Positions 44,816 through 56,016 of a DNA stretch of 64,000 bases are shown in pieces. A model generated the notes under the pieces. That model saw only the letters and a program-made list of their open reading frames with translations. It was not told where the DNA came from and ran no database searches. The DNA comes from Ananas comosus (taxonomy: Eukaryota; Streptophyta; Magnoliopsida; Poales; Bromeliaceae): NCBI RefSeq assembly GCF_001540865.1, contig NC_033640.1:1227866-1291865 (forward strand), in the 5' to 3' direction. Each line of letters opens with the position of its first letter. Position 1 is the stretch's first letter. A program made the translations under genes and the position numbers.

Positions 44816-47800
44816 CTAAAACATGTGTTGTTGCCTTCTGTGGCTCTGCAACATGTAACATGACTGGGCAATTATGTAGCAGGGCAGAGCCAAGCCAGCT
44901 AATTGGAGAAATATCTGAAAACCAAAGATATTATATTAGTTAAAAAGTACTTTTTGTTTAGGCTAAATTACAGAAAATCTTCCTATTAAAATCCGATTTT
45001 TCACTTTCTTTCCCTGTCATTTAAAAACCTACACTTTGCCCCCCTAAAAAATAAAAAATGTTGACAGGGGGTACAGTGTTAATAGTATTGATAAAATGAC
45101 CAAAATGCCCTCTCCCTCAACCTCTCCTCCCCAACCCTCCTTTATCTGTAGAAGGGTATTTTCGGTATAAAAAATATATAATAATAGGATATAGACGGAA
45201 CCCTAACGGAACACTGACGGTAGGGTCCAATGTGAATATTTGTTTTTTTTAGGAGGGCAAAGTGTAGGTTTTTAAATTACAATGCGGGAAAGTGAAAATC
45301 GGGTTTTGATAGGGAGGTATTTTATAATTTACCCTTTTGTTTATTCACTCCATACTACTATTCAAAATTTGTAAATTTATTATGAAATTATCAAAATGCC
45401 CTTCTAAACCGCAAATCCCAGTAGTAAACCTTGAGATTTGAAGATATTTGAAGGAACTTTTAAAAATCAATCGAGGCATTTTGGTCAACCAGAATGACAT
45501 TAGAGTTTTTTGGAAGTTTTGAAGTGCGTAGAAGTTATCTAAACTATCGGCCATTTTGAATCGATTACCTAATCTTTCAAATTTTTGATTTTACTACTCG
45601 ACCTTTTAATTTATTTGTTTTGAGTCAATCAACAGTACTTTAATTTCAAATTTTAAACTAATTACTTGCTTAAATGAATTTATAGTTAGGAGAATTACAT
45701 GAAGCATACTAACTAAACACATAAAGAGGAACGACGCATTCAAATTTTAAATTAGAAATGCTGTTGATCAATTCAAATCAAACAAATTAAAAGATTGAGT
45801 AGTAAATTAAAATTTTAAAAGATTGGGTCTCTTTTTCAATCTTTAGGCATATTTCAAAGGCTAAAATGCACTCTTGGTTAAATTATTAAAATTTCTAGCA
45901 TAAACTCTCGAAATTATTGTAATTAAGTTTTATAATTCGATTAAATTAACTAAATACTAATATTTTACTAATATGATGTGTTGTGATATCTTACTAATTG
46001 TCACGTTATTGATTATAATACTACCACGTTAATACTATATTAGCAACGCATTACTATGTAACTAACTAAATTGGATTGTGAGATTTGGCTGCAATAATTT
46101 TCAGATTTTGAGACAAAGATCGCAATAAATTATAATTTGAGGACTATGTTAAAAGTTAGTGCTAAACCTCGTTTGATCTTAAGTTTAAATAAGTCTCTTT
46201 TTTTTTAGTCAACTTGAGTCTTGTGGTTTATTTTGGATTAAGTGAGTCGAGTTGGGCCAAATGAGTTTAGTTAGGGGTAAAAAAAAATAAAAGAGTCAAG
46301 TAAAAAGTTAAGGTGAGAGAGAGGAAAAAAAATATAACTTTTTCTCTTTTTTTTTCTTTACTCTCTTGTGCTGTGTTTTTTCTAAGAGCAAGAGAAGTGT
46401 GAAAGAGAGTCCAAAGCTTGTGAAATTTTGACAAGTTTGAGCTATTACCTCTTTTCCTCTCTTGTGAACTTTCATTGTAAGTTATTTCTAGTTGAAGTTT
46501 TATTTTGTATTTTTCAGTTTTCCATTGTATTGTTTTGATATTTTTCGTGAAGTTGATTAATTTTATATGTGAAATTATTTGAGATTATTATTATGAGCTT
46601 TCTATTTTTCATTCATGTTTTAGGCATATAGAAAACTTGAATTTTCGGTTTCTACACATCGAATAAAAAGGGTGTCCTCAGGATGGAGTCGTTTGCACTT
46701 TTCTCCAGTTCAAAAGTATATATAATTTAGCATATTTCAAATCAAGCTTTTGCATAAATGTTGCATGAGTAGAAAACGGTGAATTTCGAGCTTCTGCTTT
46801 TGGCACTCTAAAGCTCATTTTAGCTTCTCGCCACAGCAAAGCTCGGATTTGTTCGTTTGTAAAACACCTAGCTTCTTATAAAAGCCTATGCCTTATTAAT
46901 TAGCTCACCAATTAGGGCATATAATTAAGAAATACTTACATTGAAGTGTTGTGATGGCTCCTTCACTAATCCACATTCTTTTGCAGCCATAAGAAGGTTG
47001 TGCATGAAAAAGATTACCATAACCTGCTTAAGCATCATAAAAATTACTTTTGAGAATTTAAGGATTTGAATTTGAATTCGAATATGAGATTCAACGAAAT
47101 TTAAGTACATAATACGAACAATAAAAGCTATGAAGCGCCATGCAGTTCCAGTATTATTCGCAGCTGCATATTCTTCATAAAAGAGCTCCTGATGTGCAGT
47201 GCTGCTGCTGGACCAAAAATACAAACCAAGCGAGTTAATAGAACTTATCTTTGTAAAAATAATCCATCTTTTTCTCGCTTTGCAATTTTAACCACTATTC
47301 TTTTTTTCTTTTTTTTTTTGTTATAACTATGGATTAAAGCACATTATTATCAAATTTTCAATGCAAGAAATTTTTGGTGCAAAGAATAAATTTCTTATGC
47401 ATGATCACCAAAATTAATCTTAGAATTTGACTAGATAAGCAAATTAGCATAAAAAACATCTCACATATAGAAAAAAAAATTTATCTAATTCATTATCACA
47501 TTATTATGTTCATATATTATACCAAACAATACCAAAATTACTTAGTTTTTGAAATTTTAATTGAGATTTTAAGAAATTAAATGCGAATATACTCTCCATA
47601 ATAAGAATAAAGATTTTTTTTAATGGATATATAAAATGTATAACTTAAGTAATATGGAACATACTCGATATCGATCGTTATAGCATCAGGAGTTGATCTG
47701 ATTGGTTGGGCAATGTAATTTGGTGTATAAACCTATCATAAAAAAAAAATAATCAGGAAATAATTTAAATTAGGTAATAATTTAAATAAGTTTATAAATA

Positions 47801-50800
47801 AACAATACAAAATACATAGTTTTTTTTGTGTGTGTGTGTAATACATAGTTTTGTGTGTGTGTATGTTCACTTAAACATTTTAGTCTCAAACATTTCAATC
47901 TCTGAACCTTCTCAATGTTCTCATATATTACAATATATCTCAAGCTATTAAAAAGGATAAATTACACTTTTGTCCTCAAACCTTAATTGTTATAGTTTCT
48001 CACCCAAAGTTTTTGAATAACTGCAATTAAGTCCTGCAGTCCAATTTTACTTTCTGAATCATGATAAATAGTTAATTCGCTAGTGATGTGACATCTTAGT
48101 AATTATCGTATTACTGATTATAACAATATCACAACATTATCACAGTAGCGGCACAGAATACGCAGCTTAATTATAATAATTTAAAAATTTTGAATAAAAA
48201 ATTACAACTAAATAAAGTTTGAGGACCAAAATATCATGCGCCTCAAAGTTTGAGGAACCAAAAGTGCAATTTAGCCTTAAAAATATGTAAGTTTTTCTTG
48301 TGACTTTTCTAACCCTATTACAAGAATATCAAAATGCGGAAAGGGACTCTTCGGTTTCTCAGAAAAGTATGAAAAAAAAAATTGTGAGAAAAAAGTTTAA
48401 TTTTCCACAAAAAACTCCTTTTTCAGTTTTCCATTCGTTTAGATCCTAGGAAAACTAACTTTTTTGGAAAGCTTTTTTTCCAAATTTAGTGAAAACTAGT
48501 ATTTTCGTTTTCTGAATTCTTTTTTCAAGGAAAACGAAAATGTTAGTTTTCCATAAAATCTAAAAAAAAAATATTCAAAAATGCTCATTGTCCTTAGAAC
48601 CAAACACGCGAAAAATTGAAAAAAAAAAGAGGTTTTCTATGGATATTTTTTTCTCGTTAGAAATTTTTTTTCACACTTTTCTGATGAACCAAACAATCCC
48701 TAACTTCAGAGATTTGGAAAAACTTGAGTATTTTTCCTGCAATTAGTGATGAAATTATGTACCTGATTGCAAATTTCACAAACTATGTCTCCCTTTATGT
48801 TGCACCATTTCTGAATACATATTTTGTGAGCAAACTGAGGGAAAAAAAAAAAGCAAGAAAACTTATTCAAGTAACACATTGAATTTTATCCCTACAAAGA
48901 TATAAAAAAAAAAACTTTAATAAGTTGAAGGTGTATGAAAGGAAAAGGCAATGTAATTAGGAGAGAATTGTTTCCATTTGCTATTGTTAATTGTTTTTTT
49001 TTTTTTTCATGATTCTTAGGTTATTAAGCTTAGAGGTTTAATTTCATATTGGATTAAACAAGTGTACTAATTTTCATGCATTTGGATGGATGGATTATAA
49101 AGTCAATTCAGTTCACAGATTAGATTTGATAGGATAAGACACGAGAAGTATTTTGGGCGACAAGCATGGTTCAACGACTCAGAGGTGTCAGAGGTCATAA
49201 CAAGTAGATGGTGAGTGTATAGAGTTCCATATAGGGATGTAATCCAAAGGCACGAGGGGTCTCCTATCTTCCGTTCCATTAATTTCTTGTCAGGTCAGGA
49301 CGGTTTTGATGCAGATTAATTTTAATCTTATTTTCAGCCTCCATTTACTACTTTATTCAGAGCAGATCAGGGCATATATAAGCTAGTTTTTGGCAGATTT
49401 TTGATGAATCAGGGGCGAATCAAAGGCTCTATTTACTTGGTAGATCGGATGCATTTGGTGCAGATTATATTTTTTATTCCCACTTACTGTCCCATTCGGG
49501 GCGGACCGGGGCGGGGCTCCACCAACCCGAATCTATTTGCATCCTAATTCCATACCATGGAATTTAATGAATGATCCACCTTTTTCTTCTTCTTTTTTTT
49601 TTTTCTTTTTTTAGAGAGAGAAAAATAGCATGCTACTTATTTTGTTTATTATTATTATTATTATTTTAGGAAAAAAGGCAAAATTATGTACCAATGTGAT
49701 TAATTTGAGTTTTATACATATAAATGTATTCATGTTGAACTTATGTTCATATCACTTCAATAGCTTTATTAAATTGCATGTTAAAGTGAACTCCCAAATC
49801 ATTCAAAACCAATTAATTACTTCTAAATTAAACGTAAATTTAATTAGGGAATGAAACAAATACAACTATATATGCAAATAATCAAGCACATGCAAAATGT
49901 TCTATATGAACCCAAATTATTTGATTTTGAGGTGAATGATTCACAAAAAATGTTCACACATTCTTTAGAATGTTTAAGATCATAAACAAATAATCATGAT
50001 AAAATGCTAGCTAATTAAAGAAAATATTTGAAATGAGTATAAAAGCATGCATGCATGATAATAAAAAGAAGCGCGCACAACTTTTTAAATCAATAATTAG
50101 AAGTATATATATGCACGTGGAGATTACGATCGACAGCATACGACAAACAGATAAAAAGAGTTCGAATTCGAAGCGACAAGTTCGAAGGAACTGAAGGAGG
50201 TGAAAACTTGATCATATATATACAGCAACTAATAACGTAAACAAAAGAAATAGATTCTATAAAAGATTAACAAAAAAAAAAGGAAAAAAAGGAAATACTA
50301 AAGAATGAAAAACTCCAACTTTTCTTCAAAGTAAATAGAAAAATAGAAAGAAATATCATATCAATATTGTACATATGTCTTAGTAGCATGTCGATCAAAA
50401 TAATACAAAGCAAAACAAATATTCTCATATCTAGAGAGAGAGAGAAAAAAAAGGTGTTATAAAAACACAAAAAGTATATTCTTTTTTTGGGGGAAAATAA
50501 AGCTATAAGAAAGTAGTACTTTTTTTTTTGCACTAAATCACATGAAAAGAATCTAATTAAGCTCATGCACCACCTAAAAATCCACCAAATAAACCAAAAA
50601 AAAAAAGAAAGTGTATATTAAATTACATGCAACCTTCTTCTTTTTTTTTTTCCCTAAAAACTTAAGCTATAGTAGTACATGTACTCTCCCTCCCGTCTAG
50701 CCCAAGACGTGGAATTGAATTAAGCAAAGCAAGAGGTGTGGCAAAATTCAAACACAAGATCTCTTATTCTGATACCATATTAAATTATATGAAATAATTA

Positions 50801-50923
50801 ATTTTCTCCAAAAATTTAAACAACTAGGGAACGTTATATTTTTAATACTATATAGTGTATAAGAAGATATCAATTTGGGCTTCTAAAACTTAAACTAGGA
50901 AACCAATTAAAACCAAATACTAC

Positions 50924-50963
<40 letters not shown>

Positions 50964-51352
50964 TGAGCTCCTGTGCTTTTAAAATCATAGGAATTCCAAC
51001 GTGCGTGTGATTTTTTAACTGTTGGATCATCTCAATATCCATATAACACTAGTAAATGAGACATATTGTTGCTAATATTATACGAATGTTGAGACGATAC
51101 GACAGCTAAAAATTACAAACACAAATGCTCGTACATATGCTTTTAAAAGTACAGAAGCTCAACTCTAAAATCAATAATAATAATAATAATAATAATAATA
51201 AGATTAGACCTTTATGGTCCCATTACAAGCACATGGAACATCCATGTCACCACCCTCATCCCCATACTCATGGCATATCCTGCACTGTTTCATCATCATC
51301 TCTCCCACTTCTCCTCCCTCTTCCACTTCACCACCACCACCACCACCACCTC

Positions 51353-51356
<4 letters not shown>
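44816..51356 (-). CDS. RING-CH (RINGv, MARCH-like) membrane E3 ubiquitin ligase, 185 aa
   Basis: Proteins of this type attach ubiquitin to membrane targets. Coding exons (- strand): 51356-51210, 48834-48763, 47732-47665, 47207-47120, 47023-46940, 44914-44816; phases agree throughout. A glycine run opens the protein (MGGGGGGGEVEEGGEVGE). The C4HC3 RING-CH spans about 23-72: CRICHEYGDEGG, then PCACNGTIK at the end of exon 1, then FAHKICIQKWCNIKGDIVCE and IC in exon 2; all eight zinc ligands are present. VYTPNYIAQP follows, as in plant members. Two hydrophobic spans, FIAFIVMVIFFMHNLLMAA and LAGLALPCYIIAQ, would anchor it in a membrane. The donor after exon 1 (GTCTAA) and after exon 4 (GTTCGT) are weak; skipping the latter splice would insert 32 residues in frame. 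A long CT tract lies right upstream of the ATG. Confidence 0.9.
44961..45334. mobile_element. Mutator-like MITE in RING-CH intron 5, 374 bp
   Basis: The ends GGCTAAATTACAG and TATAATTTACCC are inverted, and CCTACACTTTGCCC pairs with GGGCAAAGTGTAGG. A perfect 9-bp duplication TTTTGTTTA flanks it (44952-44960 and 45335-45343). Confidence 0.88.
47955..48280. mobile_element. MITE in RING-CH intron 2
   Basis: The left arm GGATAAATTACACTTTTGTC, CTCAAACC is inverted at the right (GTTTGAGGAACC, AAAAGTGCAATTTAGCC). Flanks share TTAAAAA. A worn relative is at about 44460. Confidence 0.7.
48835..51209. other. RING-CH intron 1, 2375 bp, no other gene seen
   Basis: AT-rich with trinucleotide (AAT)n tracts near 50923-50960 and 51170-51200, and a GC-richer remnant at 49240-49520 similar to 37800-38080. 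I see no open frame with family likeness. Confidence 0.6.
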
Positions 51357-51395
<39 letters not shown>

Positions 51396-51614
51396 TTTTC
51401 TTGAGTTCTTTGAGTGGGGTGAGGCTTAGTTAATGAGAGGAACTACTAGTGCAGCTGTGCTGTTGTGAACTGCATGCCTTAATTTGTCTGTTCAAGAGAA
51501 GGAAGGAAAGGAAAGGAGAGAGAATAAGAAACTGTCATGGAAATAAAATTACTAAAATACCCTTATACCTTTAAGTGTGGGGACAGATATCTAAGATTTT
51601 ACCCGAGTCCGAAT
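51305..51614. repeat. Duplicated RING-CH leader and exon 1 edge, copy A
   Basis: This copy includes part of RING-CH exon 1, its ATG, the CT tract and about 220 bp of upstream sequence (CTTTTTCTTGAGTTCTTTGA and on). It is nearly identical to 51689-51984. The real exon 1 uses this copy, since the zinc-ligand codons continue only here. Confidence 0.93.
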
Positions 51615-51718
51615 TAGGAATGTCAATGGGTATGGATACCCGAAATTTTATCCGAACCCGAACCCGAATGAAACGGATATATCTGATNCCACTTCTCCTC
51701 CCTCTTCCACTTCACCAC

Positions 51719-51759
<41 letters not shown>

Positions 51760-52322
51760 TTTTCTTGAGTTCTTTGAGTGGGGGAGTACTGAGGCTTAGT
51801 TAATGACAGGAACTACTAGTGCAGCTGTGCTGTTGTGAACTGCATGCCTTAATTTGTCTGTTCAAGAGAAGGAAGGAAAGGAAAGGAGAGAGAATAAGAA
51901 ACTGTCATGGGAATAAAATTACTAAAATATCCTTATACCTTTAAGTGTGGGCACAGATATCTAAGATTTTACCCGAATCCGAATAGAACGTATTTAACTG
52001 ATGCTAAACGAGAGAGTGGTAACGATTAAGCGTATAGCAAATGAAAACACAACGGACTTCAGAGACGGTCGATGCGACAACACTATTGTTGTAGCTTTTT
52101 AGATGCTTATTTTAATATTTAATATGCGTTAATGATTGAACTTCGTATTTAGTACATTAATGAGCCGAGTTTGGTTTTTCTATTTTCAGTACCAGTTTTC
52201 GGGTTCAGTACCGTATTTTAAAATTTTATACTGAGCGAGATTCGGGTACGGCTATGAATTTCGATTTTTTATTCGGGTTGGGTGTCAGATTTTACGAAAA
52301 CCGATCCGCTGACATCCCTAAT
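51615..52322. mobile_element. Worn MITE with ATGTCAATGGGTATGGATAC end, interrupted by copy B
   Basis: Left-end text TTAGGAATGTCAATGGGTAT and right-end text GCTGACATCCCTAATCC are inverted, and CCCGAACCCGAA pairs with TTCGGGTTGGG. The copy B segment lies between them. A similar CCGAACCCGA-rich relic is at 56680-57120. Confidence 0.5.
51689..51984. repeat. Duplicated RING-CH leader and exon 1 edge, copy B
   Basis: It holds the same text as 51305-51614 with fewer CAC units, a short insertion (AGTACTGA) and scattered substitutions. It begins right after the undetermined base at 51688. On the - strand it has an ATG and about 12 codons of the gene before the sequence breaks off. Confidence 0.93.
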
Positions 52323-52489
52323 CCCTAATGTTTGTTGGACTCCTTTGGCTTTGTTCATGGGTGGGAGGAGAAAAGTACAAAGATTAGTCATGAGTAACAG
52401 CCCAATGTAGCTGTTAATGCACTGCCCTTGTGTCAGCTTGTAGAAGCACTATTTTTTTTTTTTCTTTTCTTTTTCTTTTTATTGTAGAT

Positions 52490-53220
52490 AGTTAAGTTAA
52501 GAGTGGTGGTGGGTGGTGAGAGTTTTGAATTTATTAAAAGTAGGAATTTATTGAATATATTTCAATTATTATTTATTTTGATCTGATTATCTAATTTTTA
52601 AAAATTTTAGTTTTGATATATAATTTTTTAGATAGTTAAGAGTTGGTGGTGTTGGCTTAAAGAGGTCAGTATTCTATCCTGCGGCAAAAGATCAGGTTGA
52701 GTCGAGTCACGTTCGAAATAAAGGGAGGTCAGGTTGGGCCCAGTCCTGTTCGAAGTGGGCGTGAGACTAGTTGGGTCGAGTAACAATCGAAGCTCGTAAA
52801 CGTTGTATCTATACACTTTAAATGAATTTGTTGTATTTTTATAACAGTTCGAACTTATGGAATTAACGACCAGCACTAATGATCCGACAGGTAGGTGGTG
52901 AGAGTTTTAAATTTATAGATGATAAAAAGTTATCGAATTTGCTTCAATTATCATCCATTTTGATCTGATTATCTAATATTTAAAAATTTTAGTTTTAATG
53001 TTGAATCTTTTTAGATAGTTGAGAGAGGGTGGGTGGTGAGAGTTTTGAATTTATAAAAGCTAAAACTTTATCAAATTTACTTCAATTATCATCCATTTTG
53101 ATCCAATCATCTAATTTTTTTAAAAAAATTGAGTTTTGATATCTAATCTTTTAGATAGTTAAGAGTGGTGGGTTTTGAGTTTTGATTGAGTTTTGATCCA
53201 ATTATCTTTTAGATACCTCA
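52490..53220. repeat. Tandem repeat, about 145 bp, 3 copies, one split
   Basis: The unit runs GATAGTTAAGAGTGGTGG, GTGAGAGTTTTGAATTTAT, AACTTTATCAAATTTACTTC, ATCATCCATTTTGATC, ATCTAATTTTTAAAAATTTT. Copies begin near 52483, 52893 and 53010. Between the first and second lies an unrelated insert, about 52650-52890, bordered by GGTGGTG on each side. Confidence 0.75.
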
Positions 53221-53417
53221 GAGAGATGATAAGAGGGAAATAATAAATATATATTATAAGAAGATAAATTGGTTTTCTATCAAATTTTTTGTTTACTTTA
53301 TTTTGAATTTCATATTAAAATTGTTTTATATTTATTAAAATATTAAATTTTATTAAATAAAATACAGGCATATGAGTTTGAAAACGAGTATAAATTTTTA
53401 ATTACATTGTACATCTT

Positions 53418-53450
<33 letters not shown>

Positions 53451-53841
53451 AAAAATATATAAATAAAATTTTACTCATATTGAATCCGAATTCGTACTAC
53501 TTTTTACGCGAAACAAGTTATGTAATACCCATTGATTTTTTTTTTTTGATTCTATTTAAAGCTATCATATCAGTACCAAACATTATTAATTATGTGATGT
53601 ATTAATACCAAACCTTTCAAGGTGTCCATATATATTTAAGTAGATGGGGACAAATTACTTGTTTTTTTTTTTTTTGGATAAATTGTACAGTTAGTTCCTA
53701 TTTTAGCTTGAATCTCACTCTATTCCCAAGATTTTAATTTATTACATTATTGGACCCAAACTATGTAACGTTTCATTTCTTGGCCCTAAAAGGAAATTTG
53801 ACGTGACATGCCAAATTCTTTACATATATACTTTCTTATTT

Positions 53842-54210
53842 ATAATAATAGAAAAAACTTCAAATACCATCATGTGATTTCGTATTTTTTTATTTTAATA
53901 TTCTATAGTTTAAAGTGTATTAATTTAGTATTCCGTAGTTTTATTTTTCTTTTTTTATTATTCTCTTCACTAATTTTTTTTTTATTAAATCAATGGCAAA
54001 ATTAAAACTAAAAGGTACTAAAGTGATGTTCGATAAATTTAGATGGGGTATCTGAAGTTTTTTGCATATAATTTAACAAAATATTAACGAAGGAGCTGAC
54101 GAAAAGAAAAAAATGAAATCATAGGATACTGAATTGATACACTTTAAACCACAGAATACTTAAATGAGAAAGTACAAAACCACATAGGTGGTATTTGAAA
54201 TTTATCCTAA
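53842..54210. mobile_element. MITE related to 31241-31595
   Basis: The left arm AAAACTTCAAATACCATCAT and right arm AGGTGGTATTTGAAATTTAT are inverted. The interior matches the element at 31241-31595 block by block (TTTAAAGTGTATTAATTTAG and so on) but is more worn. Confidence 0.75.
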
Positions 54211-54837
54211 TAATAATAATGAATTATTACTGTAGTATTTTTGACATGAACAGAGAAAATTTGTTAAATTTGATCAAAGTGAGAAGTGAAAAGTGAATAT
54301 TAATGGACTAAAAAAAACATATATGTTAGTAACGCCCCGAACTAATTAAGATTTACGAATACTTCTTTTTAGAAAAATTAATATCAAAACTAAAATAGAA
54401 TTATAGCATGCCACACAATTTTTTTTTTTTTTTGGCTAAAAGTGGCCAATAAGTCGTATAATAATAGGCATGCAATTTCGATAGTTTCGTATTGTGTCAT
54501 TCGAAAATCTTGTGCAGATGCGATTGAAGCTGCCTCCCAATATAATTTATTTTTTTATTTTTATTATTTTAACATTTTGCATATATCCCCAATAAATTTG
54601 CATTTTTGTAGATTAACCTTATTATTATTTTAGCATTCCCTTGGACACTCTCAAGTGTCCTCCAAAGTGTCCCCCAATTTCAATAGCTAAGGCATTTGAA
54701 TTGGAAGATACTATAATTGCTAGTTTAATAAATCGGGAGAATACAAGCTGAATTTTTTCGCTCAATATCTTAACAAGCAGAATACGAGTTGGGATCAGCT
54801 TGTTCGTATTCAAATTGATATGGCTCTAATTATATAT

Positions 54838-54877
<40 letters not shown>

Positions 54878-54879
<2 letters not shown>

Positions 54880-55413
54880 GAGCTAGAATACTATCGATAG
54901 CAAACGGGCTCCGTTGCCACCCATTTGTTTTCGATGATGGAGCCTCCAAATTGACGATCGACACCGTTGAACATGATCTATACCACTTGAAGTGTTTAGA
55001 AATTAAATTTCAAATCTTTTCGACATTATTTGCCTAATGATCAAAGAGTTTCAAAATTTGTAATTTTAATGGTGGATATGAGGCGTTTTCTCATTTAACG
55101 GCGTAAAGATATTCAAATCAATTGAATATTTATTAGAAAATTCCTTAAACTATTTAAAACAAGATCTATACTCTTGATCTTGATTACAAAACTTCTATCA
55201 TCATTTTTTAAAGAATATTCATTTTCAGCTGTTCATTTTTGTGTCCACTCGATGGATAAGAGAACAATATCGAAAATATTTGAAATTTGCTTTCTAAACA
55301 CTTCAAGTGATATAGATCATGTTCAACGGTGCCGATCGTTGATTTGGAAGCTTCATCATCGAAAATAAATAAGTGGTAACGTAGCCTGTTTGCTATCGAT
55401 AATATTCTAGCTC

Positions 55414-55417
<4 letters not shown>
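54878..55417. mobile_element. Fold-back MITE, about 540 bp, mirrored microsatellites
   Basis: Arms of about 170 bp: the left has TTGAGCTAGAATACTATCGA, the block AGCAAACGGGCTCCGTTGCC, CGATGATGGAGCCTCCAAAT and GAACATGATCTATACCACTT; the right has these in reverse order and strand, ending ATATTCTAGCTCAA. The left border is (TA)n(GA)n (54830-54877), the right border (CT)n(TA)n (55415-55470). This is the best reference copy of the family. Confidence 0.88.
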
Positions 55418-55470
<53 letters not shown>

Positions 55471-55477
55471 AATATAA

Positions 55478-56016
55478 AGTCTTGTGTGCTATGAGAAGTA
55501 TGGAGGTCTCCGTGCTCTTAAGCCATTTTTGATGATGAAGTTTCCAAATCGACGATGTACTCTGTTAGACTTGATATAGTATATTTGTAGTATGTAAAAA
55601 ATAAATTTTGTTATCTTTTAATATCATTTGCCTAGTAATCGAAAATGTTTAAAATCAATGGTTGGAAATAAAAATCTCACAAAAAGTGATAATATAGCAC
55701 TAAAATTTTCGATCAGAGATATTGATCTTGCAGTAAATAATATAAAAAATTTTCTATTAAAATTTTATCTGATTTGAATACTTCTACACCGTTAAACTTG
55801 CAAACGATATACATCAACCATTAAAAATTATTGCTTTTGAACTCTTTCAGTCGTTAGGTAAATGATATCAATAAATCACAAAATTTATTTTCTAAATATT
55901 TCAAATATGCTAGATCAAATCTAACGGAGCCGATCGCCGATTCAAAAACTCCATCAACAAAAATGGCTTAGCAGCATGAAGGCTTCCGTGCTCCTAATAG
56001 CACACAAGACCCACTC
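55478..56016. mobile_element. Fold-back MITE, about 540 bp, second subfamily
   Basis: The left arm AGTCTTGTGTGCTATGAGAA and right arm TCCTAATAGCACACAAGACC are inverted. Internal GACTTGATATAGTATAT, AAATAAATTTTGTTATC and CATTTGCCTAGTAATC blocks pair with the right half. The (TA)n tract of the previous element is its left border, and TATATACATATA its right. It resembles 541-1081 and 1-150. Confidence 0.82.
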
